A DNA stretch of 64,000 nt. Source: Vibrio echinoideorum (GTDB lineage Bacteria; Pseudomonadota; Gammaproteobacteria; Enterobacterales; Vibrionaceae). The notes under the pieces are model-generated. The model did not search any database, was not told the DNA's origin, and was given only the letters and a program-made list of their open reading frames with translations. Below are positions 41,451-51,215 of this stretch, in pieces (within the stretch, counting starts at the first letter, position 1; each line of letters starts with the position of its first letter). The stretch lies in assembly GCF_024347455.1 (NCBI RefSeq), contig NZ_AP025485.1, positions 1 through 64,000 of the forward strand. The letters are read 5' to 3'. The position numbers were made by a program, and so were the translations under genes.

Positions 41451-41927
41451 ATGAGAGTCCTATTATTAGGGCTCTTTTTTATGATGAAACCATTACTTTA
41501 TCTTTCGTTGTTATCGCCGTGTTTCAGTTGGGCTTTTTGCTTTGATGAGGCAGGGCGATTTTATAATGTCGATCCACAGCTTTTAAAATCCATCGCCACG
41601 GTAGAGAGCAGCTTAAAACCGAACGCGTACAATGAAAATAAAAATAGAGTCGGTGAGGTGGTTAGTCGTGACTTTGGATTGATGCAAATTAATTCCCATT
41701 GGTTTGATCGACTATCCGAATTTAATGTGAATGAAACAAATATCTATAATCCTTGCTTTAATGTTCATCTTGGCGCGTGGGTATTAAGTTCTAATTTTTC
41801 TAGTCATGGTTATAACTGGAACAGCGTCGGCGCGTATAATGCGGGTTTTTCCAAACGCACTGAGAACGCCAGGAAAATATACATCCAAAAAGTCCAATCG
41901 GTTTATTTTAAGATGAACGTTCAATAA
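41451..41927 (+). CDS. Lytic transglycosylase, orf169/VirB1-like
   Basis: 158 aa from the ATG at 41451. The hydrophobic N terminus (about 1-31) works as a signal peptide. The SLT domain has the catalytic Glu in IATVESSLKP (about 56), then DFGLMQINSHWF and GAYNAGF. Enzymes of this family cut peptidoglycan so the transfer channel can pass. In F the homologous gene X/orf169 lies directly beside oriT, and the same place is occupied here. Confidence 0.88.
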   Translation: MRVLLLGLFFMMKPLLYLSLLSPCFSWAFCFDEAGRFYNVDPQLLKSIATVESSLKPNAYNENKNRVGEVVSRDFGLMQINSHWFDRLSEFNVNETNIYNPCFNVHLGAWVLSSNFSSHGYNWNSVGAYNAGFSKRTENARKIYIQKVQSVYFKMNVQ

Positions 41928-41958
41928 AAGACCTTGCACCATAACGGTGCAAGGTCTT
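41928..41958 (+). terminator. 13-bp hairpin after the lytic transglycosylase gene
   Basis: AAGACCTTGCACC / GGTGCAAGGTCTT with a 5-nt loop; the first structure on the leading side of oriT. Confidence 0.6.
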
Positions 41959-41959
41959 C

Positions 41960-42516
41960 AGCTTTTCCTCTCGCTTTCTTCCTTCAATTTCCAGATCCCC
42001 CGCATCCCTCGTTCGTCAGATTCATTCGCCACCAGGTCGGCTTTTGTCTTTCGCTGTCAGTTTTTCCCGTCGCTTTGATTAGGAACTCAGATCATTCGTT
42101 CTGAGTTGTTGGTTAGTTGAGTTGGTGACCACACACCACGGCACATTGATTTCAATGTGAACGGTTGTCTGTGAGAAATATAAAGGCAATAAAAACAATA
42201 GCTTACAGTTGGTATTGGAGGCAAAGTAGAGCGTGAAAAAATTTTCAAAATCTCAACTAATTAGCCGCTAAAATCCCAGTGTAAAAATATGTAATCACAT
42301 TGAATTGTCATTGACGCCTTTCTGTGTAAGGGATTGTGGTGATTTCAATCTAAATTCAATGGGATTTAATTAAATTGTTATTTAACCCTTTAGCAGTAAG
42401 GTTGTAGCGGTTTTTTTGAAACTAAGTACAATGGGTTTACATTGAGAATTTATTGGATTTCATTGGGGCTTAAAGGTGGGCTTCATTGACATTCATTGAG
42501 GAGAAAAAGCTAAATC
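41960..42516. other. oriT: Probable oriT region
   Basis: A 557-bp gene-free region between the orf169-like gene and a relaxosome protein gene, as in F. It has an 18-bp dyad CACATTGATTTCAATGTG (42142-42159) and at least seven CATTGA-like hexamers (about 42299, 42309, 42354, 42440, 42460, 42484, 42492), which would suit a ribbon-helix-helix accessory protein. GGGATTGTGGTGATTT (42331-42346) resembles the F nic context GGGGTGTGGTGCTTT. Nick position not proved. Confidence 0.65.
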
Positions 42517-42876
42517 ATGTCACGTTCTTACCCTTTACAAAGCTCCCTTCGAGGGAAGCTAGAGCAAGATTTTAAGAAATTCAGAGACAGAGAAAAGTTA
42601 AGTGATGCCGAGGCAACTCGTCAGCTTTTTACCTTGGCGTTGCGCATCAAACTGAATGACAGTGACGATGAGCGGCCGTCGAACCGTGAGTTGATGGAAG
42701 AAACGTATCGTAGGGTTAGGCAGGTACAAGGCGTGCTAAATTTAAATTTGGCGCATAGCTTTGATGGGGAGGGATATTATAAGAATAAAGCGGATTCGAT
42801 TGAGCAAAGAAAATCCAACACCGCTTTGGTTGATAAAAGCGTCGACGAGTATCTTGAAGGCGAAAAAAAAGGGTAG
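42517..42876 (+). CDS. Relaxosome accessory protein, ribbon-helix-helix type
   Basis: 119 aa with GAGGAG 12 nt before the ATG. The N terminus (YPLQSSLRGKLEQDFKKFRD) and SDAEATRQLFTLALRIK suggest an RHH or MobC-like fold; the rest is charged, without membrane segments. Position directly at oriT matches TraM in F, and the repeated CATTGA motifs just upstream are its likely sites. Convergent with traI over a shared terminator. Confidence 0.65.
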   Translation: MSRSYPLQSSLRGKLEQDFKKFRDREKLSDAEATRQLFTLALRIKLNDSDDERPSNRELMEETYRRVRQVQGVLNLNLAHSFDGEGYYKNKADSIEQRKSNTALVDKSVDEYLEGEKKG

Positions 42877-42891
42877 CCACTGGCTACCCTT
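42869..42891. terminator. Bidirectional terminator between the relaxosome gene and traI
   Basis: AAGGGTAGCC / GGCTACCCTT, 10-bp perfect stem with a 3-nt loop, preceded by A8 so that it works for traI on the minus strand. Confidence 0.85.
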
Positions 42892-42894
42892 ATA

Positions 42895-45800
42895 TTATCG
42901 CTCTAACTCTCTGTCGATTTCTCTGTCTTCCCAATGGCTCTCTTTCTCTGAGTGATTCAATGCCATCTCTTGTTGAGGTGAATATTCTTTTGGCTCAAAG
43001 TGGTCGAGCGATTGGCTGTCGGTTTCTTTTTTCTCATTATAGTTGAGGGTGTCTAGTTCGCTCTCTTGATGAGAAGTGTGCGTCTCATTTAATTCAAGGC
43101 TATGTGCGCTGTTATCTCGATCTAGTTTATCAATGCACGATTTAATGTCCTCTTTAAGATTATCATCTGACATGAATTGAATGTCTCGACCATTAAAGTT
43201 CTCGACGATTTTCTCAATGTTGTTCGGGTTTAAATCGTGGTTGCCGTGATTTAATACAATAATGATGTTCTGTCTCAGTTCATCGGTAGAGATGTTTTGA
43301 ATATCGTTCTTATGATTGACATTGATAATATCAATCTGTCCTTGGGTTTGGTCTCGAATTAAGAAAGAGTTCTCAATCGAGGTACTGATGATGGTGGTGT
43401 TTAAATTCTCTCCTTGATGGAATTGGGTTAATTGTTTGGACTTTGTGCCTAGGGTTCTTGGGTTAATATCTAGGGAGGTGTCTTTATTTCCTTGAGTGTC
43501 TAAATAGGTCACTTCAATGGCTTTAGTTTCACCTTCTTTATTGTGGATGTTGGTTAACATCGCAGGATGAAGAGATCTATCTTCGGATGAATAGACCGCT
43601 GGGTGGAACTTAACCTGGTTATTTTCAATGTTATTGACACCGAGCTTGTTTAAGTACGTTTGGGCCAACGTGTTATCCATCGGTAAGCTTTGATTGATAT
43701 AATCTTTAGCCCGCTCTTCAAACTGCGCAATATGCCTTGGGGTGGTGTTCAGTAATTTGTCGTGTTTATTGTTTTCCTCCAATTGATATTTATCTGGCTC
43801 ATTGAGCATCTTGTGCGCTTCATTCATCGCGGCTTTATAATTCATTTCATTATGACTCATGATTAGGTTAATCAATGCGCCTTTTTCGCCCGTGGTGTAG
43901 TCTTTAAAATACCCTCGATGCTCTCCGGTTAAGGTCACTTTAATGGCGGATTTACCAATGCCAAAGGTTAAATAATCCCGGTCTGATTTGGATTGATTCG
44001 GCTGGCCTAATAACTGAATGGCGAGGCTTTCGGTGTATTTGGGTAGTTGCGTATTGATGTGCTCCTTAAATGTGTTGTAGTCAAAGTCACCGCTTTTATT
44101 TTGGAATCGGACGTCCTCGTGAGGGAGGGCATTACGGTTAAAGTAAGTGGTGTCTTTGGGTGGGATTTGGTTAAGGGTTTCTATCGCACTGGCTTTATGG
44201 CTCTCTTTAGAAAGCCAGCTTTTGACCAGTTGTTTTGTGTTGTCGGTATAGAGCCGAATGTGCTGACTGGCACGAGTCACATCGATACCGGCGCGTCTTA
44301 AGTTGGTCAGTGCGCCTTTGCTTTGTATCGCGCTAATGACGTGTTGATAGGTGGACCCTTGCGCCATGTCTGCGGTTCGACTGTAGGCATAGTCCCAGTG
44401 CCCGTCTTTAAGCGCATTAGGGTTAAGGTTGAGTGTTTGTCCTGTCTTAGATTGAGCGATAACACGGTCTGTAGTCGCTTGCGTGATGCGGTACTCCACG
44501 TTGGCTTTAATGCTGCGCTCTTTATCGGTAAAACGGGTGATGATTTTATCGCCGGTTGAAAGTGGCTTTTCTGACGTAGAGAACAGGGTGGTGAAACGGT
44601 GATCACGGTTACGCGGTAAGAACGGCCTTGTCTTACCTGTACTCGCGTCTTGAAGTGTTACTACGCCATGCTCAGAATCTACGTGAGTGATTGCCGCGTA
44701 CTCACCGGGCTTGGTGCTCAGTATCAAGCCTTTTTGATACGGCATCATGGTGGTGAGCTCTTCCCCGGTCGCGCCGATTGAGCGTAGCCTCGTTGCGATG
44801 ACGTTCTCTTTGCCTAGCTCACTCTTTTTCATCAAGCCGACACGGATGTGTTCGGTGATGGTGTCTCGCTCCTGGTTGGTGTACGCGATAATCAGTGTGT
44901 TGTCTCGCGTTTCAGGGGTGCGCTCTAAATAGTCTTTGGCGACCACATAAGGCAGCTTCTCTGTGGCGGTGAGCTGCGCTCTGCGTCGGTCTTTGTCGTT
45001 TTCATCCAGCGTAGAAATGACATGCTGGCGGTTGCCTTGGGTATCAGGGGCTTGCTGCTGGAGTTTATCTAGGGCGCTGAGCGGCTGTTTATCAATGGTG
45101 TTTTGCTGTGCGTTGTGCAAGGTGTCATTTTGTGGACGTACCATATCGGTCATGTAAGCGGTATCGATGCGGCCTTGGCTTATGGCCAGATCAAAGGGTT
45201 TACCGGCACTGAGTGATAAAAGCTGCTCTTTATCGCCCAATTTGGCTGTTTTGGACTGACTGTCATTGACCAGCTTTGTGAACTCATCGGCTTGCTTGTT
45301 GCTGACCATGGAGCTTTCATCGAGAAAGAACAAGGTGTGTTGGTAGTCGCTGGCATCGCGGTTTCCTTGTCGGATGTCAGAGAGTAAACTTTCCAGGGTT
45401 TGCGCTTTCACGCCTTTGCTTTCGAGCTCTGCTACCGCAGCGTGAGTGGGCGCAAGCCCAATCACGTTTTGCTCTGGTTGCTGGCTGGCTTCTTTCACTA
45501 ACTGGATAAGTTCCATGTTGGATTCAAGCATGGTGGATTTACCTGTACCGGCTAACCCTTGGATGGCCACAAAGCTGTCTTTGGTGGTTGAGATAAGGGT
45601 GATGGCGTCCTTTTGCCCTTGAGTTAGGCGAGGCTTGGTGTCGAGAAAGTCTTGCACCTGCTTAGGCGTTGCAAAAGGTTGATGTTGGTCTTTACCATCA
45701 TCGATGTTTTGCAAGATGCGCTTTTCAGTCTCCAGCGCGGCTTGCGTCGTCCAGCGTGTGCCGTCACTGTACTCTGCAGAGAGGGTGTCGCTGCGTTTAG

Positions 45801-48672
45801 TCAGCTCTGTTTCAACCTGCTCTTTGGTAATAGAGCCTCCGGCTTCTTCAAAGGCGTAACGCACCGCTTCCACTACTAAGGCTTTTTGGCTAAACGCCGC
45901 TTCTCGCTCTGAGAGGTGGTTCAGGGCAAAGCTGACCGCTTTTTCGATGAGTGGGGCGTTTTGCGATTTGGCCAGTGCTGACAGCGCCTGACTGACATCC
46001 TGCTTTAGTAAATCTTGGGTGGCGTCGTTTAGGTAGCGGTCGTTGACGTTTTGCGTCTGCAGTACGCGCTCAATGGCTGACGGGGAAACCTGCTCTTTTT
46101 CAAGTGCGCTTTGGGCTTTGTCCTGTTTGTCGGTGAAGATATCAAGGCGCTCTGTTTTTTCAGTCAGGTCGTTTATCAGGGGCTTAGATAGGGTAAATGC
46201 TTTGCCTGACAGTAAAGTATGGGCTTTTGGCTCAATATGGTGGGCGCCGTGAACGTAGTCGTATTGCAGCGGCGCGTCTTTTAGGCTCTCTAAGTTGACG
46301 CGCTGCGTTTCCCCTTTGCTCTCAAGCGTGAGGCTTTCTTTGTCAAGGTGAGTGACAAGGTAGCTTTGGTTCGCGTCCAAGCCCGCAGGGAAGTGTTTGC
46401 CTAGCGTTTGAAGGCGTTCGCCTTGGGCGATATTGAGACTTTGCGGTTTATTGATTTGCATCTTCATGTGCCTAAAGGCGCGACTGGACGGGTCAAAGGT
46501 GTGTGATTGTCCATCGCGTTGACTGAGTGCGGTCATGGTGTTGCTCTCTTTGTCGATACTGGCGATGACAAAACTCTGAGGTTTGTTTTTCTCCCAGTGG
46601 GTGAGTGTCATGCCTGGTTTGTAGTGTTGAACGAGGGGTTGTTGCGCTTTAGAGAGGTAGTGAGGTACTTGAGTAAATAGGGTGGTTTCGTGTCTGGCGA
46701 GGGCGCCGGTATTTTTCAGTTGGCCCCGTATCGCTTCGGTTAACCGCCGCTGCTCGACGCTGGAAGTGGCAATCACTTGCGTGTTGGCTTTATCGGGGAG
46801 GCCTGAGTACACCCGCGCTATCCTATCGGTATCATTGTCATGCAGTTTCACGTGGGTATGGCTGGCTCGCTTGCCAACCCAAGAGTGACTCTCCACATTG
46901 CCTTTTTGATACAGCGAGATAGCGTTATTGGCTTTAAATCCCTGGCGGCTTGATACGCGGTTAAGCATCACTACTTTACTGCTCGATTGTTTGGCTTTAT
47001 CGGTGAGGGCCAACAATTCATTGGCGCTCATCTTATTGGCGCCATCGATGAGCAAGACGTCTTTATTGGTCAGCGGCGTATCGCTTTGCAATAAGCTGTG
47101 GGTGGTGTGGCGCTGCTCTGGTGAAAAGAGCTGACCAACCCAAGCGCTGAGTGTTTGACTCTTACGCTGTACGCTCTCCATGCCCTCTGTCTTGGCTTTC
47201 ACGCTTTGGGAGACCAATTGGACACGCTTACCGCTGTGATTGCCTACATTGAGTAGCTGCTGCGCAATGCTTTGTGATGAGCCGTGTACATTCACCACAT
47301 GGAACTGTTTGGTGGAGTGGTACAGGTCAGTCAATAGGCGCTGCTGGCTTTCAGGGATAGCGAGCTTGTTGAGCGTGTTGGATTCAACGTGTTTACGCAT
47401 GTGATGCGCCCGTCCTTGTGTGCTGTCGATAAGCGCTTTCTCGTTATCAATTAAGCCTTTGGTGGTGTATTGCCCTTTTTGACTGAGTCCTATCAAGTCG
47501 CCTTGTTTAATCATTTCATCCGCGACTTTTTTGATATCAAGGGCGTTGAGTTGCACGCCGCCTTTGGTGAACTCTGAGGCGGTGAGTTCAATGATTTTTT
47601 CAAGGTGTAACGCGGTGCTGTATTGCCCTAGATGGTCAATGGCTCTGCTGATGGCGGCTTTGGTTTCACCAAGTGGTGGGGTGTTTTGCGCTTCTTTTAC
47701 TTGTTGCGCCATGGTGACAAGCTCTTCGGGCTCATACCCTTGCTCTTTTACGGTGCTTTGCCACTGTTTGTTGAGGCTGTCACTGCTCTGGTAGGTTTTG
47801 CTTTTACGAGTATCGAGGTTGGCTACGTCTTTCGCCGCGCGCGAGTCAAAGCCTAAATCGAGTGTGCGTTGGTCAATTTGTTGTTTGCGAGTGGACGACG
47901 CATCAAGAATAGGCTGAGGGACACCGCTGATTTCGAACTGACCGTTGCCGACGCCTCGCGTGGAATAACCGAGTGTTTCTGCCTCTTTAGCTAATTGGCT
48001 CTGGTACAAGATACCGTAGTATTTTTGGAAGTTGTAAATGCGCTCGCCAGTGCCGTTAATCACGCCCCCTTTTTGTTTTAGGCTGGATGCAAGCGTGCGA
48101 AGTTTTCCTTCTTGATCGCGCGTCATGTTAGCGGCTAGCGCGTGAGAGTGGACCTGTGGGTCGTTTTCACGGCTGGTCTTATGGCGCACGACTGCGAATA
48201 TCATCGAGTCGGTGTTGTGAAACTCGCGTGCTCCCTCTTTGTTGATGGTAGTTAATTGTGCCACGTCTTTTTCTAGTTCTGTTAAGGCGAACTTCACTGC
48301 GTTATTGTGCGCTTCAATAAGTCGATGGTCGCCACTTACAAGCGCAAGAACGCTGACGGTTTTAGGTGCAGAAAAGGTCAGGTCGAAGCCCGATTTATGA
48401 TCATTTCGTTTCCCTTTAATGGTTTCACCACCCAGGTTGCCAGAGAGCACCGACTCTAGGGGGGCTTGCTCTACGGGCTTTCCCGCCAGTCCCGCTTCGA
48501 TGGCCAGCTTGCCATGCCAGAAGGTGTTTTCTCCCTGGCCTTTTTCCTTGAGGTAATAGTTATCGCCCACGTCTTTTTCTAAAGAGACGTCAGGTAGGTC
48601 TTTGGGGGTTTCTTCGGTGAGGTAATATTTGGCAGCGCCAGAAGCGGATTTCAATGGGCTAATAGAAAGCAT
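42895..48672 (-). CDS. traI: TraI, MOBF relaxase-helicase with extra primase-like C-terminal module
   Basis: 1925 aa from the ATG at 48672 (AAGGAAA upstream). Relaxase domain: tyrosines Tyr16-Tyr17 (AAKYYLTE), HUH histidines in DPQVHSHALAAN and the KSGFDLTFSAPKTVS segment (about residues 90-165). A vestigial helicase-like region spans about 450-850. An active SF1 helicase has Walker A GLAGTGKST (about 1040), FFLDESSM and later motifs to about 1500. Then, unlike F TraI (1756 aa), residues about 1545-1900 contain LTFGIGKSAIKV, YFKDYTTGEKGALINLIM, and a TOPRIM-like YLNKLGV ... PAML region resembling plasmid primases (DUF3991/Toprim_2 type). Cuts oriT and unwinds the T strand. Confidence 0.93.
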   Translation of the reverse strand: MLSISPLKSASGAAKYYLTEETPKDLPDVSLEKDVGDNYYLKEKGQGENTFWHGKLAIEAGLAGKPVEQAPLESVLSGNLGGETIKGKRNDHKSGFDLTFSAPKTVSVLALVSGDHRLIEAHNNAVKFALTELEKDVAQLTTINKEGAREFHNTDSMIFAVVRHKTSRENDPQVHSHALAANMTRDQEGKLRTLASSLKQKGGVINGTGERIYNFQKYYGILYQSQLAKEAETLGYSTRGVGNGQFEISGVPQPILDASSTRKQQIDQRTLDLGFDSRAAKDVANLDTRKSKTYQSSDSLNKQWQSTVKEQGYEPEELVTMAQQVKEAQNTPPLGETKAAISRAIDHLGQYSTALHLEKIIELTASEFTKGGVQLNALDIKKVADEMIKQGDLIGLSQKGQYTTKGLIDNEKALIDSTQGRAHHMRKHVESNTLNKLAIPESQQRLLTDLYHSTKQFHVVNVHGSSQSIAQQLLNVGNHSGKRVQLVSQSVKAKTEGMESVQRKSQTLSAWVGQLFSPEQRHTTHSLLQSDTPLTNKDVLLIDGANKMSANELLALTDKAKQSSSKVVMLNRVSSRQGFKANNAISLYQKGNVESHSWVGKRASHTHVKLHDNDTDRIARVYSGLPDKANTQVIATSSVEQRRLTEAIRGQLKNTGALARHETTLFTQVPHYLSKAQQPLVQHYKPGMTLTHWEKNKPQSFVIASIDKESNTMTALSQRDGQSHTFDPSSRAFRHMKMQINKPQSLNIAQGERLQTLGKHFPAGLDANQSYLVTHLDKESLTLESKGETQRVNLESLKDAPLQYDYVHGAHHIEPKAHTLLSGKAFTLSKPLINDLTEKTERLDIFTDKQDKAQSALEKEQVSPSAIERVLQTQNVNDRYLNDATQDLLKQDVSQALSALAKSQNAPLIEKAVSFALNHLSEREAAFSQKALVVEAVRYAFEEAGGSITKEQVETELTKRSDTLSAEYSDGTRWTTQAALETEKRILQNIDDGKDQHQPFATPKQVQDFLDTKPRLTQGQKDAITLISTTKDSFVAIQGLAGTGKSTMLESNMELIQLVKEASQQPEQNVIGLAPTHAAVAELESKGVKAQTLESLLSDIRQGNRDASDYQHTLFFLDESSMVSNKQADEFTKLVNDSQSKTAKLGDKEQLLSLSAGKPFDLAISQGRIDTAYMTDMVRPQNDTLHNAQQNTIDKQPLSALDKLQQQAPDTQGNRQHVISTLDENDKDRRRAQLTATEKLPYVVAKDYLERTPETRDNTLIIAYTNQERDTITEHIRVGLMKKSELGKENVIATRLRSIGATGEELTTMMPYQKGLILSTKPGEYAAITHVDSEHGVVTLQDASTGKTRPFLPRNRDHRFTTLFSTSEKPLSTGDKIITRFTDKERSIKANVEYRITQATTDRVIAQSKTGQTLNLNPNALKDGHWDYAYSRTADMAQGSTYQHVISAIQSKGALTNLRRAGIDVTRASQHIRLYTDNTKQLVKSWLSKESHKASAIETLNQIPPKDTTYFNRNALPHEDVRFQNKSGDFDYNTFKEHINTQLPKYTESLAIQLLGQPNQSKSDRDYLTFGIGKSAIKVTLTGEHRGYFKDYTTGEKGALINLIMSHNEMNYKAAMNEAHKMLNEPDKYQLEENNKHDKLLNTTPRHIAQFEERAKDYINQSLPMDNTLAQTYLNKLGVNNIENNQVKFHPAVYSSEDRSLHPAMLTNIHNKEGETKAIEVTYLDTQGNKDTSLDINPRTLGTKSKQLTQFHQGENLNTTIISTSIENSFLIRDQTQGQIDIINVNHKNDIQNISTDELRQNIIIVLNHGNHDLNPNNIEKIVENFNGRDIQFMSDDNLKEDIKSCIDKLDRDNSAHSLELNETHTSHQESELDTLNYNEKKETDSQSLDHFEPKEYSPQQEMALNHSEKESHWEDREIDRELER

Positions 48673-48972
48673 GAGTATTTTCCTTGTGCAACGCAAATCG
48701 CCGCTAGCAGCAAAACTGAGCGGTGGTAATAACGGGAGACGGAATTACAAAGCCTTGCCATTGCAAGGCTTTGAATAGTGATGATTCGAGATGATAAGGC
48801 TCTATGTACGTTTTTAGTGCACTATAACTAAATGTTTAGTAGTAACTAAGATTGAGTCAGTGCACTTTTTGACACGATGAATCTAGACAAACTCGGTAAC
48901 ATGAAAATATCTAATAGACTTGGGATGCAATGACCTATTTCTGTCTTGTGTGGCTATCGACTATTTGGTGCG

Positions 48973-51066
48973 CTATTCAACCATATCGCCCGCTTCCATC
49001 TCTATTTCCGGCGAGATGGCTTGCTCTTCAATGGTGCGTTGCGCTTGCGCTTGCTCCTGGTACTCGTGATTGTCTTGAGCTTTTGACTCGACCATCGCTT
49101 GCACGGTGTCACTTTGCATCACTTCTTTCATTTGGCTTGCCTCGTTGAGCATCTCTTCTTTTGAATCGAACTTGGCTTGTTGCAGGTCGAGAAGGGGTTG
49201 CCGCTCTTCTTTAGATAGGTGAAGGCTCGGTGCGACGCTTTCGTAGTAGGTGGCTTGGGCATAGGCCTCCTGCATAGGCTGTGACAATGTCACGCTACGT
49301 TTTTTGAAAGAAGGGCAGATGTCTTTCATGACATCGAACTCCAAATCCAGTTTAGTGATGAGATCGACACCTGGCGTGCGTAAGTAACACTGCAAATCAT
49401 CCAAAGCTTGGATTTCACTCGGCGAGACCACCGGTCTTGTGACCGTTTGATGGCCCAATGACACGCCATCACGCAGCGTGTTCGCACCGTACGACACGTT
49501 TTCTTTAGAAATATCGACTTCTTGCTCCCCCAAGTCTTTGGAAGAGATTTGCGCCATTTGTGCGGAAGGAGCACGAAAGAAAAAGCGCGTGTTCAACAAA
49601 TCAAACATCTCATCGGCGGCGTTCTTGCCATAGGTTTTCACCAACTGCGCGTACGATTGGATACCAATTAAGTAGCACCCGCCAAATTTTCGCACTTCGG
49701 CTATGATGGACCCCAATTCTGGCAGTTTGTGAAGGCTGGGCATTTCATCCATCAAGACCCAAATGCGGCGGTCTTCATCGGCTTCTAATCCTAAAATGGC
49801 GTTGGACGCGATAGCCAACCACATGGAGATGAGCGGCCTAAGTGACGCATGCTGCTGCGCGTTACTCGATAAGAACAAAAACCCGGTCTGCTTATCGTCT
49901 TGCACCCAGTCTGTAATAGAAAACTTCTTCTGCAGCGCTTGGTCTCGATGCTTATCATCAAGACCGTCTAAAAAACGCATGCTTTTCATGTAGGTGGCCA
50001 ACACCGATTTAATGGAAATCGCGGTTTTCTTGATGTCCTTCGATGCCAGGGCGGCCGCCTCGGTGCCTTCAAGAAAATTACCTAACGCTTCAAGCTCACT
50101 GGTCAAAATTAAACTCAATAGGCGTGCGGTCGTCGCGGGTTTATTGTCCTGGCTCATGCGAAAGGCGGTGGATGAAAAAATGGTGCGCGCTGAGTCAACC
50201 CAAAATGGATCGCCATCGCCGTGTTGTGGGATGAGGGCCGCCGCCATGTTCTCAAAGTCGGGGGCGTCTTTCGCGTCGCACCACACGTCCCAATTCGCGC
50301 ATCGAGCATCAAACGGATTCAATATGACGTCGGTCTCAGGGCGATAAAACTTACTGGTGAACACACACCCTTTGTCGTAAATGATGGCTTTGTCGCCACG
50401 CGCTCGTATCCATCGCACCAGTTTGCGGATCATCACTGATTTACCCGAGCCCGTGGTGCCATCGATGAGCAGATGTTGCACCTCAAACGATTGTTTGAGC
50501 AGCGCATGGCCATCAATCTTAAATTTAGAAATGGTGCCATCGCCATAACCGCGTTTACGGTTCACTTTCGCGCGCTTAATTTGCATCTTAGTTAAGACTT
50601 GTGGCTCAACCAGGCGAAAACCACGCACATGAAAGTCTTCACTCTGTTTCTCGCCTTGCTCTTTGAAAAAACGCTGCAGCAGATAAAAGATGAAGAATCC
50701 GACCAACATCGAAATGAGGTAATAGACTTGGAAGTTTCGCCACACCTCGGCGTGAATATCGAGAAGCACGACATTTTCAAGCTGAGACGCGAGCGTGGAC
50801 TGGTAGCGCTCACCGTCCCACACTGTGGTCACCAAGCTGTCTAATGGTTTGCCGAACTTAGCGTATAAAATGTTCCGCCAGTAATAGAACTCCCCCCAAA
50901 AGGCGTGACGCGGAGCTTGCCACAGTGTCAGGGCGAGGGTAGCCAATAACATCCCAAAACCAATGAACTTGATGAGGGTGTTGTTGACTTGAAATAACAT
51001 TCGAATGGAATGGAAGGTGACTTGGCCACCTCGGGTAAAATGGTTACTTTTCTTACGGGTACGCAT
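48973..51066 (-). CDS. traD: TraD, type IV coupling protein
   Basis: 697 aa. Two N-terminal transmembrane segments (about 30-50 and 110-130), Walker A GTTGSGKSVMI (about 199-209), Walker B WVLMDEMP (about 430), and conserved QSYAQL further on. The acidic, Gln-rich C-terminal tail (about 620-697) is the part that contacts TraM in F. TraD passes the relaxase-DNA complex to the channel. It precedes traI by 300 bp on the same strand, in the usual order; F TraD is 717 aa. Confidence 0.92.
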   Translation of the reverse strand: MRTRKKSNHFTRGGQVTFHSIRMLFQVNNTLIKFIGFGMLLATLALTLWQAPRHAFWGEFYYWRNILYAKFGKPLDSLVTTVWDGERYQSTLASQLENVVLLDIHAEVWRNFQVYYLISMLVGFFIFYLLQRFFKEQGEKQSEDFHVRGFRLVEPQVLTKMQIKRAKVNRKRGYGDGTISKFKIDGHALLKQSFEVQHLLIDGTTGSGKSVMIRKLVRWIRARGDKAIIYDKGCVFTSKFYRPETDVILNPFDARCANWDVWCDAKDAPDFENMAAALIPQHGDGDPFWVDSARTIFSSTAFRMSQDNKPATTARLLSLILTSELEALGNFLEGTEAAALASKDIKKTAISIKSVLATYMKSMRFLDGLDDKHRDQALQKKFSITDWVQDDKQTGFLFLSSNAQQHASLRPLISMWLAIASNAILGLEADEDRRIWVLMDEMPSLHKLPELGSIIAEVRKFGGCYLIGIQSYAQLVKTYGKNAADEMFDLLNTRFFFRAPSAQMAQISSKDLGEQEVDISKENVSYGANTLRDGVSLGHQTVTRPVVSPSEIQALDDLQCYLRTPGVDLITKLDLEFDVMKDICPSFKKRSVTLSQPMQEAYAQATYYESVAPSLHLSKEERQPLLDLQQAKFDSKEEMLNEASQMKEVMQSDTVQAMVESKAQDNHEYQEQAQAQRTIEEQAISPEIEMEAGDMVE

Positions 51067-51215
51067 CGTCGCTCCTTATTTAAGAGTTGGCGTTGAAGGT
51101 AAAGTGGTGAAATGAACGTGTTCACTGCCATTCAAAGGAAAGGCTGTGCTTACGCCATGATTTTCATTGGGGATTTGATACACTGTGCGACTGATTGGAT
51201 AAACAGAGCGCTTTG

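Noticed and set aside
44047..48000. Many plus-strand frames of 60-90 codons inside traI, and similar ones inside traD, traG and traN
   Set aside because: They overlap strongly supported genes on the other strand, have no ribosome sites and show no recognisable domains; GC-rich long genes give such frames by chance.
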